Under the pieces are notes generated by a model, which was not told where the DNA came from, did not search any database, and saw only the letters and a program-made list of their open reading frames with translations. From assembly GCA_015179125.1 (NCBI GenBank), contig WHVA01000009.1, forward strand, positions 372,001-436,000: a stretch of 64,000 nucleotides of DNA. The letters run 5' to 3'. The translations under genes were made by a program, and so were the position numbers. Below, in pieces: positions 50,779 through 59,889 of this stretch; position 1 is the stretch's first letter; every line of letters begins with the position of its first letter. This DNA is from Gautieria morchelliformis. Taxonomy: Eukaryota > Basidiomycota > Agaricomycetes > Gomphales > Gomphaceae.

Positions 50779-53700
50779 TTAATATATTCCGATTTTCTCG
50801 TTGAGGATTCTCACTCTAGGACTAGGAAGTCCTTTAGTGAGAAGATCGGCTAGCATGTGTTCCGTTGGTAGGTACACAAGCTTAATTTCTTCATCTTCGA
50901 CTATATCTCGGATGAAATATAATCTAATGTCGAAATGCTTGGTCCTCGTGTGTTGTTGAGTGCCATAGACAATGGCAATGGCTGATTGATTGTCTGAATA
51001 AAGTTTGATGGGACAATTCAGCGGTTGGAACACTTCAGAAATAAAGTGGCGCATCCATAAGGCTTCTTTGCTCGCATGAGTCAGAGCAACGAATTCGGCT
51101 TCAGTTGATGATAGGGCTACTATGGATTGTTTTTGACAACTCCATGATACTGTCCCTCCATCAATCTGAAAAATATAAGCCGAGTATGAGTGCCTATGCT
51201 CTTGAGAAGCCCAATCCGCATCTGAATACCCAATGAGGCCGTCTCGATTCTTCCCAAGTGTCAATTTGTAGTCCATCGTGCCTTTTAGATATTTAAAGAC
51301 ACGTTTGACTGCATGCCAATGTGTTGGACCTGGGTTTTCGAGGAATTGAGAAAGTAATGACACTGCGAATGCAATGTCTGGTCGAGTGGCTACTGCTGCC
51401 CACATCAATGATCCTATCGCTTGTCTGTATGGAATTTTCGACATCTTCTGCTTGTCTTCGTCTATGGAAGGGCATTGGTCTCTGGATAATTTAACGGCTG
51501 GGTCGAGAGGCGTGGAAAATGTTTTGGCATCATCCAGATTGAATTTTTTGATGATTTTTTGGATGTATGCAGCTTGTGATATTGCAATCGATTTGTTATT
51601 CCAATCTCTTTCGATTTTGAGGTTCAAAAGCCAATGAATCTCGCCTAGATCTTTCATACTGAAGATCTGGGCAAGATCATGCTTTACCCTATCGAGGATT
51701 GGTTGACTCTCAGCTGTGATAGTGAGGTCGTCTACTGCCGTCGCAATAATCGCATGCCCTCTCGGTCCACGTCTGCAAAATACAGCTCCATCCGAAGCTG
51801 ATTTAGTGAATCCTAACTTGAGAAATTCACCACTCAGACGTTTATACCATTCCCTTCCAGATTGTTTGAGGCCGTAAAGTGCTTTCTTCAGCAGGAGGAC
51901 ATCATCTTTGTCTCCGGTCTCATATCCATACGGCTGTCTCATGTAAATAGGTTCTGGCAGTGTAGCATTCAAATACGCACTGTCCACATCCATTTGGTGA
52001 ATAGGCCAGTTGTTCCTGGCAGCAATGGCACATATAATCCGTAAGGAAGTCATCCGAGCAACAGGTGCATAGGTTTCATTGTAGTCGACTCCAAAACTTT
52101 GTGTAAAGCCTTGGGCGACCATCCTCGATCTAGGTGTGATGGGTTCACCTTCTGGATTGCGTTTCCAGAGGAATACCCATCTATTTCCGACAATATTTGC
52201 CCCAGGAGGTGGTTTAACCACTTCCCATACACCTTTGTCGAGTAGCACCTTATACTCTTTATCCATCGATGCTTTCCACATAGGATCATTTAAGGCTTCA
52301 TCTGCATTGCTAGGCTCGGTCTGATTCAAATCCGGCAGCACATTATCTTTATTTTGATCGGAGGTCGAAAGTGTACTGATGGCAAGGTTATAATCACTGA
52401 TGCCGTCAGTGACAGAGGATAAATCTTGTTCGAATAATTTGTCTTGATGGTCCTCAATGTCCTCGTAAGCTAGTGTAGTGATATCTGCACCAGCATGTCT
52501 CTTAGTTTGAGATCTTGTTACGGGACCACTTGGGGCCGGCTGCGCCTGCTGCTGATGGATTCTCTCGCTTCTCCTTGTTGGAGCAGCTTCTTTAGGTCTG
52601 GCATCAACAGTCTGACTGGGTTGCAGCTCTTTCAGACGTTCCTCTGGTTCATCATCATCAATTTCCTCGATCTTTGCCTCTTCGCTGACTAAGCGGCTAG
52701 GCATAGGTGCTGGCGCCGAGATGGCCTGTACCATTTTTCTGGACGTAGGTAGCTGTGACTCTTCAATAGAAATGATTGGAGCTTTGCCCCCCTTCATCTC
52801 TGAGTCAAATATAATATTCCGCTCGACAGAAACCTTCTGAGAGTCAGGCCAGTAGATGCAGTGACCATGGCTCTGTCCAGAGATTCCTATCCACCGAGCT
52901 CTTTTGGCACGGGCTGCTAGTTTGTTTCCCTCTTTGACTTTAACGTAGACTTCAATTCCCCACACGTGTATGTCTTTCAGGTTCGGTTTCTCGTGATGGA
53001 TCATTTCAAAAGGGGTTTTGTCTGGCAAAGCTCTTGTATGTGTCCGATTCCTAAGATAGTTGGCGTGCAAAATTGCATGCCCCCATAGAGTCTTAGGAAG
53101 ACTTGATTCCAATAGCATGGCACGAGCTCTTTCAACTAGAGTTCGGTTTAAACGTTCAGCAACACCATTTGACTCTGGGGTGTCGTGCACGGTTAACCGA
53201 TGCTTCGTGCCTTGCTTGGCCAAATGCTGTTCAAATTCTGAGCTTGTATATTCGCCCCCTCTGTCGGAAACAAGTGCTTTGATGTGCATATTCCTCTGTC
53301 GAAGCATCAAGGCCTCGTAGAGTTTGTATTTTGAAAATGCTTCCGATTTGTTTGCCATCAAATAGATAACCGATTCTCTTGAGTAGTCGTCAATGAAAGA
53401 CACATAATAGGATTTCTTGTCAATTGTTGAGTGTCTCGCTGGTCCCCAGACATCAGAATAAATTCTGTCACCGAATTTTGATGATCGGCTTCTGGGTTCC
53501 TGAGGAAGTGATTTACGTGCAATCTTCGCCTGAATGCACGCATCGCAAACAACCTTGTCACCTTTTGAGCTCAATTCAATGCCTAATATCATGCCACGGT
53601 TGAGCAAGTGCTGTAGGGACTTTTGTGAAATGTGCCCCATTTTTTGATGTATCTCCATGGCTGATGCGCATACATGCGCTTCGGCACTTGTGTGTTGTAA

Positions 53701-55029
53701 ATCAAATCGATATAAGCCATTCAGCTTCGGTGCTTGCATCAATATCCTGCCTTTACGATTGGATATTGTGCATTTCTGATCAGCTATTTGTGTGTTATAG
53801 CCTGCATCATCGCACCGGCCGATCGAGATAAGGGTAACAGCCATTTTTGGCGCGTAGAACGTATCCTTCAATGTAATGTTCACAGTCTTATCTCCAACCT
53901 TGTTAGATAGCACGAGTGAGCCTGAACCGAAGGCATCAAAAGTGCCTTTGTTGGCTGCACGAATTGTGCGCGGCTGTGAGAATGGACTGTAATCCCTCAA
54001 TAAATTCTTGTGAGGGGTCATATGTGCGGTCGTTCCAGTGTCGAGAATAACAACAGTGTCCAGAGATAAACTACTCAAATTAGAGCAGTCGAAGTTGGCG
54101 AAAGCGGCTGGACTGCCACTCTCATCCTCCTCAGAGGACACTTCTTCGGCAACATTCGCCTTGGCTTTGCCCTTCTTCTTTTTGGCTTTCGCTTTCTTCT
54201 TCTGACGTGGCCCCTGGCCTTCTTTACCACCTCCTTTAGCCCAGCAACTCTCTATAGCATGTCCAGGCTTGTGGCAATTAGTGCATGTAGACACCTTCGG
54301 GTCTTTCCGACCCTTCTGCCCTTTCGTAGATGAACCAATAAATGCCTGCTCTTCTTGTGAAATATTGAGAGTCTTTCTCCTGTCGTATTGAGCCTTTAGT
54401 ACTCTGATAATATCATCAGGCACTAAGGGCATTCCACATTCTTCGAGCGATGTGGTAAGGGCATTCATAACTGCCTCATAGGAGGGTGGAAGTGATGCAA
54501 GGATGATGTCGGTGAACTCTCCTTCAGAAATTCTGGCTCCCATCTCATTGAGACGAGCATAGAGGTCTTGGGCCTTGTCCAAGTGATCTCTCAAGTCTCC
54601 ATCCTCAGGACACCTCATACTGCGAAGCTGTCTCTGTAGGTTGGTGAGGACCATCTTGGGCTTTTTGGTCATCTCATTGACCAATGCATCCCAGACTTCT
54701 TTTGCTGTATGTCTCTTCTGTAGCATCAGAGCTAGTGACTCTGACACTGAGACGATTATTTGGGTTTTGGCCTGTCCTTCTCTGGCAAGATACTTCTCCA
54801 GCTTCTCCTCAGCCTTCTCAATCTGAGTTTCCTCAGCTTCTGTGAGAATATGGCCTGGGGGCATGACTGGAGGATCAGGAGGTCGAATGGCTCTCCCTTC
54901 TATATGCCTGAGTAGATTTTTGGACTCAAAATAACTTGTGAGAGTAGCTCGCCACAGAGGCCAATTACTTCCATCTGTTGCAAGCTTCTCCACACCCAAA
55001 AGCTTCTGCGAAGTGTCTGCGGGGCCCAT
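50779..55029 (-). CDS. Copia2 gag-pol polyprotein, intact
   Basis: A single frame of 1416 aa from the ATG at 55029; an earlier TTG in the frame lies inside the LTR and was not used. In order: copia-type gag (WPLWRATLTSYFESKNLLRH), a CCHC knuckle (CTNCHKPGHAIESC, about residue 252), the protease VILDTGTTAHMTPHK (about 330), a GAG-pre-integrase HHCC zinc site (HQKMGHISQKSLQH ... CDACIQAK), integrase with Asp in SDVWGPA, Asp in VSDRGGEYT and Glu in NGVAERLNR, RT (QMDVDSAYLNATLPEP, LLKKALYGLKQSGREW, catalytic AVDDLTI), and RNase H (YSDADWASQEH, ALSSTEAEFVAL, SDNQSAIAI, MLADLLTKGLP). All catalytic residues I can check are present. With identical LTRs it is a candidate active element. Confidence 0.96.
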   Translation of the reverse strand: MGPADTSQKLLGVEKLATDGSNWPLWRATLTSYFESKNLLRHIEGRAIRPPDPPVMPPGHILTEAEETQIEKAEEKLEKYLAREGQAKTQIIVSVSESLALMLQKRHTAKEVWDALVNEMTKKPKMVLTNLQRQLRSMRCPEDGDLRDHLDKAQDLYARLNEMGARISEGEFTDIILASLPPSYEAVMNALTTSLEECGMPLVPDDIIRVLKAQYDRRKTLNISQEEQAFIGSSTKGQKGRKDPKVSTCTNCHKPGHAIESCWAKGGGKEGQGPRQKKKAKAKKKKGKAKANVAEEVSSEEDESGSPAAFANFDCSNLSSLSLDTVVILDTGTTAHMTPHKNLLRDYSPFSQPRTIRAANKGTFDAFGSGSLVLSNKVGDKTVNITLKDTFYAPKMAVTLISIGRCDDAGYNTQIADQKCTISNRKGRILMQAPKLNGLYRFDLQHTSAEAHVCASAMEIHQKMGHISQKSLQHLLNRGMILGIELSSKGDKVVCDACIQAKIARKSLPQEPRSRSSKFGDRIYSDVWGPARHSTIDKKSYYVSFIDDYSRESVIYLMANKSEAFSKYKLYEALMLRQRNMHIKALVSDRGGEYTSSEFEQHLAKQGTKHRLTVHDTPESNGVAERLNRTLVERARAMLLESSLPKTLWGHAILHANYLRNRTHTRALPDKTPFEMIHHEKPNLKDIHVWGIEVYVKVKEGNKLAARAKRARWIGISGQSHGHCIYWPDSQKVSVERNIIFDSEMKGGKAPIISIEESQLPTSRKMVQAISAPAPMPSRLVSEEAKIEEIDDDEPEERLKELQPSQTVDARPKEAAPTRRSERIHQQQAQPAPSGPVTRSQTKRHAGADITTLAYEDIEDHQDKLFEQDLSSVTDGISDYNLAISTLSTSDQNKDNVLPDLNQTEPSNADEALNDPMWKASMDKEYKVLLDKGVWEVVKPPPGANIVGNRWVFLWKRNPEGEPITPRSRMVAQGFTQSFGVDYNETYAPVARMTSLRIICAIAARNNWPIHQMDVDSAYLNATLPEPIYMRQPYGYETGDKDDVLLLKKALYGLKQSGREWYKRLSGEFLKLGFTKSASDGAVFCRRGPRGHAIIATAVDDLTITAESQPILDRVKHDLAQIFSMKDLGEIHWLLNLKIERDWNNKSIAISQAAYIQKIIKKFNLDDAKTFSTPLDPAVKLSRDQCPSIDEDKQKMSKIPYRQAIGSLMWAAVATRPDIAFAVSLLSQFLENPGPTHWHAVKRVFKYLKGTMDYKLTLGKNRDGLIGYSDADWASQEHRHSYSAYIFQIDGGTVSWSCQKQSIVALSSTEAEFVALTHASKEALWMRHFISEVFQPLNCPIKLYSDNQSAIAIVYGTQQHTRTKHFDIRLYFIRDIVEDEEIKLVYLPTEHMLADLLTKGLPSPRVRILNEKIGIY

Positions 55030-55035
55030 AACCCT
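55019..55035 (-). other. Copia2 primer-binding site overlapping the gag start codon
   Basis: AGGGTTATGGGCCCCGC directly follows the 5' LTR on the minus strand. GGGTTATGGGCCC complements the anticodon arm of initiator tRNA-Met, the half-tRNA primer known for Drosophila copia and yeast Ty5. The ATG inside it is the gag start. Copia1 has the same TTATGGGCCC at its 5' LTR. Confidence 0.7.
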
Positions 55036-55523
55036 TGTTAGCAACTAGGGGCTATGGCAGGGAAGGTTCGGTAGAGTTCTTAGAAAGCTAGAATCAAATA
55101 TACTCTCTCAGTGAATTTATTGTCACTGATGTATTAATACAATACCTAGAATCAAATATACTACATGATTTTCAGTCAACATGCTATGTAAATATGAAGA
55201 ATACTACTCGCCTCTCTCAGTGAATTTATTGTCACTGAGAGAGGAGTGTAATCCTGTCTCAGAAGGCATATACTTGCACCCGGCCCTTTAGCGCCCAAGG
55301 GCTCGCGCGTCGAAGTCATTTCAAACTCCGCTGGGTGCAGCCGCCTGTGAAAGTAGAAATAACAGAATGAAATGGAGAGATAGAGAGTGACTGAAAAATT
55401 TCGAAAATAAGCAGAGAAATGGATGCATGGTACAAGAACAGTATGAGAAAATATTGAAACACCACACAATAAATTGAATATATTATGCTTGATTTTGGTG
55501 CAGGAGCATAAATGCACCCAACA
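55036..55523 (-). repeat. Copia2 5' LTR
   Basis: Same length and, by eye, the same sequence as 50278-50765. Confidence 0.95.
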
Positions 55524-55528
55524 GAGTT

Positions 55529-57566
55529 CAGCATCTTGGTCTGGCTGTCTTTCTGGTGGAGCTCCAATCTGGTCGGGAAGTAAAGTGGGTGGTAGAGATG
55601 ATTCAATGGCATTTCTAGTCGTGGTGAGGCCTGGGAATTCGGATTCATTGAAGATGACGTCTCGAGATATGAGGATACGTTTTGTGATAGGGTCCAAGCA
55701 GCGCCAACCCTTATAACCGTCCTCAAAACCAAGGTAAATGCATTTGCGAGATCTGGGTTGCAGTCCTGTTCTCTCATCCTTTTGCACGTGGACATAGGCA
55801 GTGCATCCAAAAGTACATAGCATCCCGAGGTTTGGTTTGTAGCCAAACCAGGCCTCATATGGGGTTTTGTCTACAAGTGCGCAGGTTGGAGTGGCGTTGA
55901 CGATCCGAACCAATATTTTCAGGGCTTCTCCCCACATCGACGCTGGTAGATGGGCTTGCTGTAGTAGTGCGACCGTCCCTTCAATGAGGGTTCGATTCGT
56001 CCATTCTGAGATCCCATTCTGCTGTGGTGTGCCCTTCGTAGTATGTTCGTGAAGTATACCTCGGTGCTGGAAATGCTGGTCCCACTTATGACCTATATAT
56101 TCCCCGCCTTTGTCGTCTCTGAAACGCTTCACTCTCAAGTTTAACTGGTTTTCCGCTAGTGCTTCAAAGGCTCAGTAGGCATCGAATGCCTCATCCTTTG
56201 TCTTCAGGAGATAAACAGTCCTGTACCTCGTGCAATCGTCCGTGAAAGTGATCCAGTATCGGTATCCTGATGGTGTGCGGACTGGGAGAGGCCCGTGTAC
56301 GTCTGAGACAACGAGATCAAGCGGGTTGGATGCTCGGCTATCACTCCTCTTTGGAAATGGGTTGCGGTGTTGCTTCGCAGCAATACACGGTTCGCAGATA
56401 TGGGGAATGGTCGCATCTGAATTTAAATGTATTCCGTCGACCATGCCACTCTCTAAAAGCTTCTCCAGCCGCGCCTGTCCAATGTGTGCTAGTCGTCTGT
56501 GCAATAATGGTCGGTCTACAATGGGTGAAGAGGTGGTAAGAGCCAGTTCTTGATTTGGGATTGTGTTCCCAGTTAAGAATCCCGTCCCGTTCCGTACTGT
56601 GGCACAGAAGCGCAGTTTGTTATCCTGGATGAATGATATGCGGCTGTTCACAATGCAGACGGTGAAGTTATGGTGTGTGGTAAGGTGGAGGACCACGAGT
56701 AGGTTGTTCTGTAGCGCAGGTACGTGTAGAACTTGCGAGAACAAGATACTTTGCGCCGCTTTCCCATCAATGATGGGAGAAAATAGTACCTGCCCTAGCC
56801 TGGCTGAGTACACTATTTCATTCGTTGCCAGCCGGATGGGTACTCTGTAGTGCTCATAATTCCGTAGCCAATGACGGTGAGGGGTCATGTGGCTAGTGGC
56901 CCCTGTGTCCGTGTTCCAACACAGGTCGGCGTCTCCGCTGGTTGGTGATGAGCGCAAGGGTCGTAGATTCGCATTTCTGGCGAGCTCCTCTGTGGTACCA
57001 CCTGACATGCTCTCTTTCACTCGCTTCGCATTCTGCCTCCTCGGCAATCGTGTTTCCTCATTTCTTCGTGTTGGTTTGAGGCACGGGTGAGTGAGCCGGC
57101 ATTTTTCCACTGAGTGGCCTTGTCTTCTGCATACTGTGCATGCTGTAGTATTCCATTTTTCTCTGGACGTGGGTGGTGCTGCTGCTGGTGACGTGAGGGA
57201 CGCTTGTTGCTTCAGGTTTTCGTTTCCTGTGGCGACAGTGTTTCGATTGAGGTTGCTACTCTTTAGCTTTTTCCACATTTCAATGGGATTTTCCATGATG
57301 TTCTCGACGTGGGCGTATTGTGTCGGAGCGAGGGATTCGAGTATGATGCCAGCGGCCTCCTCCCTCTTCAGGAGCCATTTCTCGGCTTCTCTTGCGTCCA
57401 TCGGCCTTTCGAGGTCTTCGGTGACTATTTGCCATGCGTCTACTGTTACGAGTTTCTCCTGCATTTCAGTTGCCCAGGTATCGTAATTCGTGCCCGTAAG
57501 TTTGACGCTTTTCGCGCGACCTTCAGTTTCCAATTTGGGCATACTGAGATTTTTTTCTTCGATCAT
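55529..57566 (-). pseudogene. Copia1 gag, protease and integrase
   Basis: From the ATG at 57566: gag (VKLTGTNYDTWATEMQEKL), a CCHC knuckle (CTVCRRQGHSVEKC), the protease WNTDTGATSHMTPH, a zinc site (HRRLAHIGQARLEKL ... CEPCIAAKQH), and an integrase core with VVSDVHGPLPV. A TGA (56172-56174) interrupts the frame, which continues with FRDDKGGEYIG and QQNGISEWTNR. In the last motif the catalytic Glu is kept but the usual Ala/Val-Glu-Arg context is altered. It stops at the Copia2 insertion after ERQPDQDAEL. Confidence 0.92.
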
Positions 57567-57584
57567 AGCGCGGGGCCCATAACC

Positions 57585-57751
57585 TGTTGCGCGCAGGACT
57601 GAGTTCGAAGGGAAAAGTGATAGGATTACTATCTGCTCAGTGAGTATCTAACAGTACGTACCTGAGTTCGAAGGGAAAAGTGATAGGGTTTCCCTTCGAA
57701 CTCAGACTACTATATTGGTCGACTGCGTCACGTGACCTCGCACGAGGAACA
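57585..57751 (-). repeat. Copia1 5' LTR
   Basis: 167 bp, one base different from the 3' copy (GAGGAACA versus GAGCAACA at the end). A TTATGGGCCC primer site follows it on the minus strand. Confidence 0.93.
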
Positions 57752-58512
57752 CGACCTGCATTGAATATCCGGTTAGTTGTGAGATGGCTTGTTGTGGCGT
57801 TGGCCGCTTACGGCAATAAAAGCAGCAACTTGGGCGGCAGTTGCAGCCGCCCGGATAATCAACTCGTCGATGTTGTGGCATCGGTCACTTACGGCAATAA
57901 CAGCAGCTGCTTGGGCGACAGTTACAGCCACCCGTTTAAGCAACTCGTCGATAAGCGCACCACCGTCCCAATCGTCGGCCATGGTGGCTAGAGGAAGGGA
58001 CGACATGCTGAGTTGAGAATTTACTATACCTAGAGAAATGGTATTCCCGTCTTACGTGTTATATGCTGAAACTCTAGTTGGTGGACCTACTGGGTTTTTT
58101 AATGGGTTGACTACCCACAGTGGTCCGAGAAAGAGTCGATGAAATTGACGCCGTGAGGATCGAAAAACTATGGTCCCGTCGAGGTGCTAGCGGGCGTCAG
58201 TATACAACTCTATGAGGCACTGCAGGGCCTGTCTTTCTTTTGTTCCCCCCCTGCATGAGTGAAGCCAGGAAACGGCTCTATGACGCAGGAGAAAACGACT
58301 CAGTCCCGAACAGGCAGGGACAGTCACTTGGCATACTTACGTAACCCGATGACACGCGCAAGGCCAGGAAAAGATATAGGATGAACAAGGAGCGCAGCGT
58401 ACAAGGACTTGCCTTGTACTTTGCGAGACAAAGGATTGTATCGCTATAGATCATCGAATCTACCACCAACCACTACTGTCATATTCTGTGAGCACCTTCG
58501 ACCTTCCGTGGT

Positions 58513-58543
58513 TGGAACTGTTTCCAAGTTGGAAACAGTTCCA
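58513..58543. repeat. 31-bp palindrome
   Basis: TGGAACTGTTTCCAA is followed by one G and its exact reverse complement. Confidence 0.95.
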
Positions 58544-58617
58544 TATCCTGTTGGAGCAACATGCACAAATGGACTCGACGCGACAGCGTCGTACCATAGT
58601 ACAGTCCAAGAATGTTG

Positions 58618-58874
58618 CCCTTTTGTACAAACCACGGGACGCGTTATGCACCAACATGGATCCTAACTATTAGTACCGGGATTTTCTCTGCAGACCATCC
58701 AAGTGAAGCTTGTTTGAAAACCCCAGTGTAGATAGGATCCATGTTGGTGCATAACACGTCCCGTGGTTTGCACAAAAGGGCAATATTCACAAACCAGGGG
58801 ACGCGTTATGCACCAACATGGACCCTAATTTCAGGGATTTTCACTGCGGACCATCCAAGTGAGGCTTATTTGAG
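58618..58874. repeat. Cluster of inverted and direct repeats
   Basis: A block of about 88 bp beginning CAAACCACGGGACGCGTTAT at 58628 recurs directly at 58790. Between them, 58733-58780 is an inverted copy of 58618-58665 with few mismatches, so the first two can form a long stem. Confidence 0.85.
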
Positions 58875-59225
58875 TATGGCGCTTTCTCATTTTCTCATAA
58901 GTGCTTTTGTAGGCAATAAGTATCCCGATTATCAAACTCGTGCTCAGTATCGGAACTAAATCACCAGTATGTGCGTTGGGAGGGCCCTCCAAAGTCTGGC
59001 TCCAAATCGAAGGATGTAGGTACCATAATCACAGCAGCATTTCAGATTTTTTGCTGCCGGCATGAGCCACGAGGTCTTCCGTCCGGTCGGGCCGGGAAGC
59101 GTGACGACCCAGACCGCCAACTCCTAGATTCGATTTCTGTAATCGTTTTACCTATTATAAGACTTCTAATCGTTACTGTATCCTAGGGAGACTGGTATAG
59201 CCACTTCTCGGCACCGTATAGTGGG

Positions 59226-59612
59226 TGACTTTCCGTAGAGCTAAATTCCTAAATTCCACGTTCTAAACGTCGCGGCACATCGGGCCGAGTACTAGCCGAT
59301 GACAGGGCGCTATGACGGAAATTAATGTTTTAAACCAAAAATCTAGAGCAGGGGTCGCGACCCCTGCTCTAACCTATTTGCTGCTTCCTAAACCAAAAAT
59401 GTGACGTTTGATAAGATATAGTGACAGGTTTGGCCAAACGTGGCAATTTCTTGCCCTACTTATTCATGCCGCCCGGATGCCGATGACAGCTTGCGTCTGA
59501 GCACTTCCGCGATTGCTTTGGTATTACGGTTTCGAAATCGGTCCTAAATTCGACAGCTATCGCGCGGAGCCGGTTTAGAACCAGGAGTTTAGATTTAAGG
59601 CTACGGAAAGTC
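59226..59612. repeat. Candidate MITE with inverted ends TGACTTTCCGTAG
   Basis: The left TGACTTTCCGTAG (59226-59238) is repeated inverted at 59600-59612. Weaker similarity extends about 50 bp inward (a TTCTAAAC word in both arms). The centre holds a perfect 28-bp palindrome at 59344-59371 (TAGAGCAGGGGTCG and its complement). No coding capacity. Confidence 0.55.
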
Positions 59613-59889
59613 AGGCCAGTGGGTGGAATAACTGACTCTTAAATTTAAAGGGCCTTCCCACCTAGGATCACTGACTCCCCGCCGGTGAACCGTGGGACTT
59701 TGTGCCAAAAACCTCGGCACGCATTATTGACAATGAACACTAGCCTGACATGGTACAATACTTCCTAATGTGCTCAGAATCGCGTGTTCTGTCCTGTTAG
59801 ATAGTATAATAAGGTTAGGATGGCTTAATAAGTATACAGTACTTACCATTCGAATACTAATACGTCGCAACCGTCTGCCAGCTCTCATA

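Larger units (their letters stand above)
50278..55523 (-). mobile_element. Copia2: complete, apparently recent Ty1/copia retrotransposon
   Basis: 488-bp LTRs (50278-50765, 55036-55523) look identical by eye, and the target duplication GAGTT flanks them (50273-50277, 55524-55528). The internal region has one uninterrupted gag-pol frame. A polypurine tract (GAGGGGGCG) precedes the 3' LTR and a half-tRNA-type primer site follows the 5' LTR. It sits in the integrase-to-RT linker of Copia1. Confidence 0.96.
25863..57751 (-). mobile_element. Copia1: nested-into LTR retrotransposon (Ty1/copia)
   Basis: Identical-length LTRs of 167 bp (25863-26029 and 57585-57751, one difference by eye) are flanked by the 5-bp duplication CGACC on both sides (25858-25862 and 57752-57756). 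Removing the two insertions leaves about 4.3 kb, in minus orientation. The coding region is in three blocks: 57566-55529 (gag, protease, integrase), 50277-49390 (linker and RT start) and 27012-26050 (RT end, RNase H). In-frame TGA codons, a frameshift and an internal deletion make it non-autonomous. A polypurine tract (CAGGGGTG) abuts the left LTR. Confidence 0.93.
57752..59889. other. Intergenic repeat DNA, no gene seen
   Basis: This holds an imperfect tandem duplication at about 57811-57950 that encodes two similar Ala/Val-rich peptides on the minus strand, a 38-bp relative of the 40-bp unit (58081-58118), several palindromes and a MITE-like element. The small frame at 57773-58006 (-) is open only because of that duplication and I do not call it a gene. 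Confidence 0.45.

Noticed and set aside
57773..58006. Small Ala/Val-rich minus-strand frame considered as an upstream exon of the 25189-25797 gene, split by Copia1
   Set aside because: After removing Copia1 a stop lies before any usable donor and the phases do not match. The frame comes from a local tandem duplication.
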